Positions 33,101 through 41,657 of a stretch of DNA of 51,505 bases are shown piece by piece. Both the position numbers and the translations under genes were made by a program. The DNA comes from Acanthaster planci (taxonomy: Eukaryota; Echinodermata; Asteroidea; Valvatida; Acanthasteridae), in NCBI RefSeq assembly GCF_001949145.1, contig NW_019091388.1, forward strand, positions 97,508 to 149,012, given 5' to 3'. Under the pieces are notes generated by a model. It had not been told where the DNA came from and did no database searches. It was given only the letters and a program-made list of their open reading frames with translations. How positions within the stretch are numbered: the stretch's first letter is position 1; every line of letters begins with the position of its first letter.

Positions 33101-35896
33101 GGAGATTTTTTTTTAATGTCTTATATTCGCGGACAAGCAGAAACGATGATGAAACATTATGCATGCCATGCATTGATTGCACTGGTATTGGTGCACTTAC
33201 TTTGGTTCCCCATCGCACAATCCCCCCCCCGGGTTTGTCCTTTCCTTTTTGGTCTCAGAGCGGGGACCACCCAGAGTCGTGCCTCTTTAAACAGTATATT
33301 CTGACGTTAGCTCGCCCCGCCTTCCTTTCCTGTTCCTCTTCAGTAATGTGTATGAACATAATTACTGAGAGGAATACAAAAGGGAGGCGGGGCAAGCTGA
33401 CGTCATCATTTCGTTTTGCATGCATCTGTGTCCTAGTAAGCGTGACATGCCACATTTAAGTGGCCGGTTTCTGTCACCCCTCGACTGTGTGAACCGGCCC
33501 CTACAGGTGTAATAACCACTGGGCAATTTTTTCGCTTTCGCTCAACACTTGCCGTTGTAGCATGGGCTCTTTATGGGACCACCACTTACCCACAGGCCGA
33601 CGTAAATATTTCTGCCGTCCACCTCAATCGCTTTGTCGCCGTATGACGTACCGGTGGTCTGCGCAACGAATAATGAAACTTGTAAACATGTACACCTTCA
33701 CAATGAAAAAAAAATCTGTGGTGATCATTATCACAGTTCCTGCAAAATATACGTTATCTGGCTCGAGCACAGGCATTCCCTTATCGGTTGAAAAAGATGG
33801 AAATAGAAATATTTGTATAAATTTTACTAAAAACCCATGAAATTGCATCTTTGGGTTTCAATTAACATGATTTTAAATTTTTGTTTTGCAATTTTAACCC
33901 ACATTTTAATGCTTTTTTTGGTTTTATGCTAATGATATTTGCATATTAATGAGCAGACCTATGATGTCATCCAAGGCAAATTTTTAACATGAAAACATGC
34001 AACCTGAACCATGTCTTCCTGGATTTACATCAAAGCAAAGCGCCCTCGCTTATCCTGAAATGCTTAGTCAATTTTCGATGTTTGAAAAGTGCACCGTTAA
34101 GTTCACGCAACTCAAAAAATGTGTCAGACAGTCTTCATACATCAAAGAATACTACAGAGATACACAAAAAGTGATTCTAGGAAAAATTCATTTCTTAGTT
34201 CCTATAACACACGCATTTCAAAGTCGTTTGTGAACCAGCGAAGTTCATTTCTGAACCTCCGTTGCTAAGAAAATTCCGCCATCTCTTGGTCCAGCTTTTG
34301 GGCTCATTATAAACTAAATAAGATGACATTGTATTCCTTTCTTCCAATTTTTGGCATAATTTTTTGAGAACTTACTTCAGTCTGTAACCAGGCCAAACCA
34401 AACCAAACAAAAAGAGAGAGTTTCATGAAAATGACGACGTAATTTCCCCAAGAATTTGTTCCTGAAATCTCTCAATTTCCCACCCAGCCCGCTTTTTATC
34501 CTTTCCGCAACTGGTTTCGGCATGGCACGTCAACACGGCCGTTCCCGGCGCTCATTCATCCCGCATCGCGGTCAATCATATACACAATCACCCCGACAGA
34601 GAGGTTACAGAGGCCTTTAATATCCTGGATGCCTTATAATATTCCACTGATTTTTCAACAGTCTGCAAAGAAGCATCCGTGAACGATTTTCGACTTTGGA
34701 CTTTTACCTATAACGTTGCATAAAACGTGTTTGATGTTCAAAACATGTACTTCACGTTTTGTCCGATAACCTTTAATGTTCATAGGCCTACTTCAGATTA
34801 TGCAGGCGACTATATAGATGTTTATATCTATACACGTAGAGTACAATCACCCGTCTTTATGCCTCACTCTGTTAGGTTATTTCCTATCTTCGTTGTTCTC
34901 ATATGGCCATATATATTTTGCAATATTGTGAGACAGATGTAAAGAGAAGTAATCTTGATAAAATTCATATGCAATGTCTATATGTTACCAGAGAAAGCGG
35001 AGAAATTATGTGCCTTGACAGGGCATCGTGATCTTTATTAACAAAATACCTCAATTCTCGAGCACGGCCGGCCGCGGTCACTATTCTTTTTAAGGCCGGT
35101 TGATGCGAGAGGCGAATGCGGAACCAAAGCCAATTTGATGTCACGAAGTCTGCAGGAAAATTTCGCTCTCAAGTTGAAATGCATTCAGGTTTTGCGAATT
35201 CGTAGCCCCAAAATTGATCTGTAGTCACTGATCTGCATGCGTTTACGGTTTGCTTTCGCGCCAAGCATGAGCCGGCCTCTCTATCGAGAATCTCGCATCT
35301 GCCTTAATCAAAAAAGCTCTTATGTTTTGGCTAATATTTCAACTGCCACAGGGTCAGTATAGTGGTTTTGTGTGGCAGCCATCTTGGAGGTCAGTGCTAT
35401 TGTTGTGCAGAGATATGCATGAGTAGGCCTTTTGTGAATGTTCTTGCGGGACAAAGCACTGACCGGCAAGATGTATGTCACATAATGCCTCTATACCCGC
35501 AGCTACTATATCGGAATTCGCGCCGGCTGGTCAGCTTGAAAAGCTTGGTGGTAGAGTCTCTAAGACATCTACACAAGTAAGCAGCTAGTCTAGGAGTCAA
35601 CCCCTACCTAAGGAAGAATAAACATTTCTCCCACAACCTCTCCGACGTCACCAAGTTTTATTTTAAAAAATTACACACGATCACACCACAACAATAACTA
35701 AAGATGAAATCCGCCTCATGCTGCCCCTTACTGTCTTATTACTTGTACTGATTTCACTGAAGTTGAAGTTCCTTCTGGCTTTACTCACCCTTCTAGTGGT
35801 ACCACTGTCGAATCTATCTTTCAGGAACCTATTAAACAGGCTTGTTTTCCCCACTCGTTCCTTCCCGAGTAACACAACCTTGAAAGGCAAGTCCAT
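30151..35896 (-). CDS. RAB24: Rab24-like small GTPase (8 coding exons, 203 aa)
   Basis: Minus-strand exons: 35896-35789, 33658-33590, 32867-32789, 32321-32254, 31675-31579, 31035-30985, 30560-30498, 30227-30151. All phases match and the total of 203 aa equals human Rab24. G motifs: P-loop GKERVGKTS (residues 11-19), switch I Thr in RTTGTSY, DTAGVEKFHALSPFYFRG (G3 and switch II), TGTKFDLVD (G4) and ETSSKTGYNV (G5). Rab24-specific resemblance includes the GLWDTAG lead-in, CKIYLTGTKFDL, and SSKTG followed by ELFLKIAKDF. The catalytic Gln is replaced by Val (human Rab24 has Ser), as expected for this slow GTPase. Human Rab24 is linked to late autophagosome clearance. The C-terminus TTCSC is a CxC geranylgeranylation motif, unlike the CCHH end of human Rab24. 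CAG directly before AATGG at 35898-35900 looks like an acceptor, implying an upstream untranslated exon. Confidence 0.93.
30766..30990. repeat. 21-bp minisatellite, about 11 copies, overlapping a Rab24-like splice donor
   Basis: The plus-strand unit is TCAGTGTTAATACTYACTCTG. On the minus strand each unit contains GTAAGTA or GTGAGTA, a near-perfect 5' splice site. The true donor of Rab24-like exon 6 (30985|30984) is the first such site, and nine donor-like copies follow at 21-base spacing. Because 21 is a multiple of three, both strands show long open frames that are not genes. Confidence 0.95.
33302..33402. mobile_element. Short foldback element
   Basis: TGACGTTAGCTCGCCCCGCC and CTCTTCAGTAAT at the left pair with ATTACTGAGAG and GGCGGGGCAAGCTGACGTCA at the right, enclosing about 18 bases. 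It is preceded at about 33064-33115 by GGGCGTATCCAGAATTTTTT and G/T runs typical of repeat tails. It lies in the intron between Rab24-like exons 2 and 3. Confidence 0.65.
33768..34312. mobile_element. Dispersed repeat family E, long copy
   Basis: Starts CATTCCCTTATCGGTTGAAA and ends TCCGTTGCTAAGA, then CATCTCTTGGTCCAGCTT and GGGCTCAT. The same start and end occur within 170 bases at 44594-44766, so the second copy appears to be an internally deleted derivative, a common relation between a longer element and a MITE. No transposase frame is visible in either. Confidence 0.5.
35357..35496. mobile_element. Foldback element family C, copy 4
   Basis: GTATAGTGGTTTTGTGTGGC and AGCCATCTTGGAGGTCAGTG against AAGCACTGACCGGCAAGATG and ATGCCTCTATAC. 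It is the most diverged of the four copies and lies in the first coding-exon-downstream intron of the Rab24-like gene's opposite flank, just beyond its ATG exon's intron side (between exons 2 and 1). Confidence 0.65.
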
Positions 35897-36245
35897 TCTG
35901 CAATATTCTGTTACAAATCAAAGTCAAACATTAGTCGCATACCGTGACACACCTGTCGAATTTCCCTGGTAGCCCATGTCTAAAACACATCCTAGGTGCA
36001 AGAAGCCAAAATCGATCACTGGTTGTTTAACTGCTCAAACTTGGTACCCGGCCATTTTTCAGCTTTTTGTACTCCCACTGGAAAACAGCATCTTATACGA
36101 ATAATAACTAAAATGAGTCCAGCAGTGAAAAACTGTTGCCACATTGTATTCGTGAGTCCTTTTTTCTTTAGTGTAAGTCACAGCCGAACAGGAAACCATA
36201 ATAGGACAGGGGCTGCCCTGTGGAGCATCAGTATTGATAATAGCG

Positions 36246-36398
36246 GTACCCAGAACTATGGTTTAGCATGACCCAGAACTAAGGTTTACAAGACCCAAAA
36301 GTATGGTTTAGCAAGACCCAGAACTATGGTTTAGCAGGACCCAAATCTATGGCTAAGAAGGACCCAGAACTATGGTTTAGCAGGACCCAAAACTATGG
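36246..36398. repeat. 22-23-bp minisatellite, about 7 copies
   Basis: The unit is ACCCAGAACTATGGTTTAGC plus AGG or ATG. Copies are imperfect (AACTAAGG, AAAGTATGG, AAATCTATGGC). It lies in the presumed 5' intron of the Rab24-like gene. Confidence 0.9.
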
Positions 36399-36926
36399 GT
36401 TTCACGAAACGGTCGTCATTCAGGGTCACTAGTTAGTGGTACATAAGCAAGTGTCGCAAATTGTGGAGAGCGGCGAGGTGGGATCAGGGGCATAATCAGA
36501 TGGAAGGATGACACTGCGCACTCCTATAACTTTGCCGAGATGGTACAACGCAATATACATACTTAAAAAGACCTGCGATATTATCGTTCATTATGATGGG
36601 CTCCGGCTCCATTTTGTAACTTTTGACTTTAAATAAAGTTTATTCCCGTCGACTGTATAACCGGTTGAACCAACAGAAGGATCCCAATGCAACGCTTTCA
36701 GCGTCGATCTGCACACTTCCGCATTTCAAAACGAGGCTGTTTGTGTCAGCTTCAATACTTAATACGATCAGACGATTGAAAGTAAGGAGTCGAGACACAA
36801 AATACATAAAGATGTGTTAAATTCCGACTTTTCAGGCTGCAGATTTTTGTGGAAGAGTCTTTCAGGATGACCCAGCACGTAAAATCAAAGGAAAAAACAA
36901 TGGCAATTTACCGTGAACTAACGTAC

Positions 36927-37075
36927 CTGCGATGGTCGTGTATCTTGTGCAGTGGGCGTGGTTTAAACTGAAGTGGCGTCACACTTAACGAACCGGATAC
37001 CCCATGTGCTTTTGGGACTCCACGGGCGCGCGCGACCAAGTTCAACACAGAGAGCCTCAGTTTCGATGCAGACAT
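36927..37075 (-). promoter_or_regulatory. Candidate untranslated first exon and promoter of the Rab24-like gene
   Basis: On the minus strand a GC-rich patch (GGGCGCGCGCG near 37023) is followed by a strong donor, CGCAG|GTACGT, with the exon ending at 36927. The Rab24-like ATG exon begins right after an acceptor-like CAG, so an upstream untranslated exon is expected, and this is the best candidate. The right boundary is arbitrary. Confidence 0.35.
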
Positions 37076-38223
37076 GCGCAGACGGCGTTAATGTGTAATC
37101 CCTCTATGTTCCACATAACGTGACAGTCGGCGCACACTACCCGTGCACAGGAGCCTCCCATTTGAAGCAGCCTATTTCTCTTCAGTGCCCCTTGCAAAAA
37201 AGTGCGCACCCTTGGTAACCTTCCAAATTTCATCCCGAAATGTTCGCCACTGCAATCACAGCAGCCATCAACTTACAAGGCAGAAAGTAATTTTAAGAGT
37301 TAAAATGGAGGATAGGTAACTTACAGTTTGATGTTTACTTCTGATCACTGACTGGTCAAACAAACGCCCCAACTGGTCGTCAGTTACAATTACGGGCACA
37401 CTAGCACATTCAGATAAGGTCACATGCACTTGAAATTATGTTGGAAGTCTTGATCCGGCTGGCTGGCGTTTTGGTATACTGCTCTTGTACGCGAATATTT
37501 TTTCACACAACACGCTGGGGGACCCGACTTGAAGAAGGGCTTTAAGCGTGGCTCTGGCCAGCTGGAGGATTTTTTTCAAAAGGAATAAAAGTCAGACATT
37601 CCAATAGGAAATCTTCCACAAGGCGTGAAGACTAGTCTCCTCTCAAAAATGGCAATAAAAACATTTTCCCATCGGGAAAGTATATTGTATATCCCCAGAC
37701 AGTTAGTTAACAACGTACACGCCTACGGTAACACTGTTTATAAATTGCTTCGTACACAGCATATTGTGTCGCTCGATAAATGGGAAATCCCATTTCTAGT
37801 TGCAGATAATAAAGGCAAAGTCTGAATTCCAATTCTCCCAGATAAAGAGGATAAGATTGAATCATTGAATTAAAGCCACTGAGACGGTAACCATACATAT
37901 AGGTAAGCGGCCCATGCTCTTTGGCGTTAATTTCTTTCAACCACTCTTGAGGGTACTGTGCCACTAATTGGACGACGGGTTCATGCTTAGGGTTTATTCT
38001 GACAAGGATCATACCCAGCAGGTCTAGTGGAATACCTTGGCTTTAGCTGATCATTTTCCTTGGATTACAACCTGAAGTTTAAAAATTTCAGTGTCGTCAC
38101 TTCATTTTGCAAGTTGAAGTCAAACCTGTACAGTGGTCTTACCTTTTATCTTGGCTTTTGATCGAGAAGAATGAGGGCGCTTTTTGGTTTTTCCACCTGG
38201 TCACATCTGGCGATTAATACGGG

Positions 38224-38335
38224 CGATTCACACAAGTACAAGTGCGCCTTCAAGAATTTGACACGCGTTGGCCAATCATAACACGCGAAATCTGTCGACC
38301 CTTTCCAAACGCGCATTGGGTCGACAGATTTGGTG
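38224..38335. mobile_element. Palindromic element family B, copy 2 (right end lost)
   Basis: GATTCACACAAGTACAAGTG, GCGCCTTCAAGAATTTGACA and CGCGTTGGCCAATCATAACA, then the central CTGTCGACCCTTTCC and GGGTCGACAGATTT pair. The outer right arm is absent, replaced by unrelated sequence after about 38335. Confidence 0.75.
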
Positions 38336-38910
38336 CGTCGTACCAAACTTAAAGACAAGGAACTGTTACTTTCTAACCTTAGGACACTGAAAACCTCACT
38401 TAGTTTCCAGAAAAGCGTGCTCAAGTATCGGGCAAAGGCTGTAATACGGTTTTGATTGACCTTCAACGCTCCAGGTTATGGATAGGCCTACTAGCAGCTC
38501 GCCTACACTGCCGGCAGTGTTGACAGCCGCACTTGCCAACCAGTGGTGGTAGCGTGCATGCGCCAGTCCAATTTGCATATTTCATGGCAAAGTCCGTTAT
38601 GCAAAGATGTTCCTCTTTGGCCTCAAAATTCTGACCAATCAGCAGCCATAATGAAAAGATCTCATTACTAAACATGTACAGGGGTGCAAACTCGGGTACA
38701 CACATATGTATATACACCTCTTATTATTGCCTCGGTGTCCTTGGCAGAAATGAGAAATCCTGCTTCAAACTACAGAGGCTAAGTCTATAGACGGTATACA
38801 AGTAGACTTGCCCTTTTATTTGGACACATCAATTGATATCATCAAAGTTATCAAACCAGCGTATTAACTTCATGCAATCAGCCGTTGCTTTGCTAGGACC
38901 ATAATACTGG

Positions 38911-39073
38911 CGATTCACAATAGGGTGCCGCTGAGAGCTTGCAACGCGTTGGCCAATCACAATGCGCGAAATCTGTCTACCTTTTCCAAACGCGCGTTGG
39001 GTCGATAGATTTCGCGTATTATGATTGGCCAGTGTGTTGCAAACTCTTGGAGGTGCACTTTTGCGAAATGCCC
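38911..39073. mobile_element. Palindromic element family B, copy 3
   Basis: CGATTCACAATAGGGTGCCG and GCAACGCGTTGGCCAATCAC pair with TATGATTGGCCAGTGTGTTG and CAAACTCTTGGAGGTGCAC near the right end. The central CTTTTCCAAACGCGCG region matches copies 2 and 4. Confidence 0.8.
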
Positions 39074-39239
39074 GTACTGGTGTACGTCTGAACATTAACC
39101 TTCAGAAATTTTTACTGCATCATCTGGGAAGACGCCTTGATGGGCGTTCTAAACATTGTTGTGCACGTGACAGGCTGCCTTGGCTGCCAATATAGCATCC
39201 AGTGAGGATTTGAAGTACTTCAAGTCAGCTCGCTGTGCA

Positions 39240-39435
39240 ATGGATGAGAGTGAATAAACTTCAGCGCGCGCGCCTCACTCGCCTGCCTTTATTGGGCCGC
39301 TTGGCGGCGCTGTGCGATTTTGCCAAAAGCGTGTGTTATGGCGTGTTAGTTACTGTACGTGGTCGGATCGAACTCTTCGGTGTCGGCTCGCTCCCTGTGG
39401 TAAAGTGTGGATAGTTTGACGTTTTACTGAGGTTG
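39240..39435 (+). promoter_or_regulatory. Candidate promoter / untranslated first exon of INTS12
   Basis: The most GC-rich patch upstream of INTS12 (GCGCGCGCGCC near 39265 and GGGCCGCTTGGCGGCGCTG near 39294) is followed by a good donor, GGTTG|GTAAGA, after 39435. The INTS12 ATG lies 10 bases after an acceptor-like TTGCAG (41642-41647), so a spliced untranslated exon is expected. The link is inference. Confidence 0.35.
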
Positions 39436-40893
39436 GTAAGAAAACCCTTGAAGTAGAGTACAACGAGTGAAGTTGAGGGATAAAAAATTTGCAATATGTG
39501 TGCAATATCTAACATGTCTAAGTGAGCATACAGGCCTTACTAAGGTTACTCATGTCATTTTCACAGAAATGGGCCATGCACATGTACTGTAGCAGTAGCC
39601 AGTGAGTGTTGGCTTGCCTAGTATTGATCCTAGTCCTACGTGTAGGACCAGTCTCAACATTACTTAGCCCAGGTGGACTCCCTGACTGGTGTAGGGCAGG
39701 CCCAATCAAATGACCAATGAGTGATGCTCGAACTTCAAACTGTTGGGCCTATGCCGTCATAATTAAGTGTGCAATAAGATTTCATACATCACTTTTTAGT
39801 GAGGTCAGACATGTTACCGGGTCAGCTGGGGAGGTTTACTCACCTATACATGTACATGATGTAGGCCTTTGTGTATCTCATCATGCTCATTAAAATGGTG
39901 AATTTCACAAGCAGGGGGCCTAGCCTATTTCGCTCATCCATACCATTCTCGTGGTCAGGATGACATCACTGACTCTTGATTCTTCTCTCTGATTGGTCAG
40001 TTGGTGGTTATTCCATACATGTAGGCCTATTTCACACTTGAAATCCAAAGGGGCAAAAATAGTGTTGCAGTCTATGGGGAAAATCTGAATTATTGACTAA
40101 ACTCTTAACCTTTTGTGCACCAAATATGCCTGAAATGTCATTATTTATGCACTATAATCTCCAACACAGTACCAAAAAAGGTTCAGTTATTTTCATCATG
40201 TTGCAGCAAAAAAGGAGGAAAACATGCCAATCCCTGTACAAAGTGAATGGAGAGTTGCCCCTTTGCCCTGACAAGTCCAAGGCATTATGGAATTAAGCGT
40301 TGGGAAAACCACTGTGAATAAAAGTTGTTTGCCTCTTGGTTAAATATGGGTTAGGATTTAAAAAGGTGTGGTAGCTGATGAGTGTAAAACTCCAGCAGGG
40401 CCAGAAAAAAAAATCTTTTCCTTGGCCTATCATGTTTGCCGTTTTTCATTTACAATTCACTTCGTGTTTTGTCTGTCGCTTGCATAAAAGTTTCTGAAAG
40501 TTTACTGGTAGCATGTTTTGACAATCCGAATAGAACAAAAGGGAACGTTTTTTGGGGTACTCACCGCATAGGTGCGTGTTTATATTGGAGACCAATAGCA
40601 AGTTTGACACAGAGCACGCTGAATACACATAACAAATTTATTCCTCAATGTATGGTCTTTGCATACACGCAGAACGTGTGCAAGAACCCGCTTGGAAAAC
40701 GTACAACCATCTGCCTTCCTTTTGCCACTTGGGGTGCACTTCAACTCGGGGCGGATAGACTGATCCAATGCATGTGCGCATTTTGAAGCTTGATGTGTGT
40801 GTGCATTTGGCAAATCATGACACCCTTCTGGTCAAAGAGGCATGTAACATGCATACCACCTATTCATGAGTGTGGTGCCACCGCAGTAATGGC
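39436..40893. other. Presumed INTS12 5' intron, no gene recognised
   Basis: AT-rich with a few ACATGTAC palindromes (39581, 39848, 40016). The frame at 40436-40786 has no homology that I recognise and no splice support. Confidence 0.4.
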
Positions 40894-41018
40894 TGAGGCC
40901 ATGTCCAAAAGAGACTTCCGGAGCTACGACTAGGTCTATTGACTGTGCATTTCCACGCATTTCCAATGCAGCAAAGACCCAGACCTAGCTCTAGACAACA
41001 GATTCGGATACAGCCTGA
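40894..41018. mobile_element. Dispersed repeat family D, copy 2
   Basis: GAGGCCATGTCCAAAAGAGA, TTCCGGAGCTACGACTAGG, CAAAGACCCAGACCTAGCTC and TAGACAACAGATTCGGATAC then AGCCTG. The start AGGCCATGTCC and end GGATACAGCCT are roughly inverted, so it is probably a short terminal-inverted-repeat element. Confidence 0.7.
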
Positions 41019-41063
41019 TTTTGTCTGTTGTGGTAGTTGATACCATCACAGACCAACCACCGA

Positions 41064-41251
41064 TACAAGACCAGTCACAAGACCAGTCACAAGACAAATC
41101 ACAAGACCAGTCAAAAGACCAGACACAAAACCAGACACAAGACCGGTCACAAGACCAGTCACAAGACCAGTCACAAGACCAGTCACAAGACCAGTCACAA
41201 GACCAGTCACAAGACCAGTCACAAGACCAGTCACAAGACCAGTCACAAGAC
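41064..41251. repeat. 12-bp minisatellite running into an assembly gap
   Basis: The unit is CACAAGACCAGT. At least 14 units are visible, the last ten identical, and the array stops exactly where the run of N begins. A few variants (AAATCA, AAAAGACC, CACAAAACCAGA) lie at the left end. The true array is probably longer than shown. In two plus frames it reads as SQDQ or SHKT repeats, which I treat as non-coding. Confidence 0.95.
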
Positions 41252-41360
41252 NNNNNNNNNNNNNNNNNNNNNNNNNNNNNNNNNNNNNNNNNNNNNNNNN
41301 NNNNNNNNNNNNNNNNNNNNNNNNNNNNNNNNNNNNNNNNNNNNNNNNNNNNNNNNNNNN
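41252..41360. other. Assembly gap (109 N)
   Basis: A run of 109 ambiguous bases directly after identical 12-bp repeat units. The gap is most simply explained by failure to assemble the rest of the array, so its size is not reliable. Confidence 0.98.
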
Positions 41361-41657
41361 TTGTCACATTTTATGAGTAACAGGGTGAACAATGGCGGAG
41401 GAATGCTCATGTTGCAGTTTGTTTGAATGTCATGTGACTTGAAATCAGACTGGAGGTCTTGTGTTGGTTTTGTGGGATCTTGTTATGGTCTTGTGAAGGT
41501 TCTGAGAGGTCTGGACTATAACACTGATAAAGCAGTCTATGTTAAGCACCTTGTGACAATTGGCCCCTTGCCCTTTATACCACAGCACAATTCAGAATCA
41601 CTCTCTGTACCTCAAAGTCTCTGAGTTGGTCTGCCCAGGCATTGCAGTACCACCGGC

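Larger units (their letters stand above)
37076..39239. other. Intergenic between divergent Rab24-like and INTS12 genes
   Basis: Contains two family B palindromes (38224, 38911). The minus-strand frame at 37707-38012 was examined and has neither a domain nor splice support. Nothing else was recognised. Confidence 0.45.

Noticed and set aside
37707-38012. 101-codon minus-strand open frame
   Set aside because: Looked protein-like at first (balanced composition) but no motif, no splice sites and no conserved neighbours were found. Could be revisited with transcript data.
41021-41380. Frames reading as SQDQ or SHKT repeats
   Set aside because: The 12-bp array cannot contain a stop codon in these frames and one side is an assembly gap. 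No start context or splice sites.
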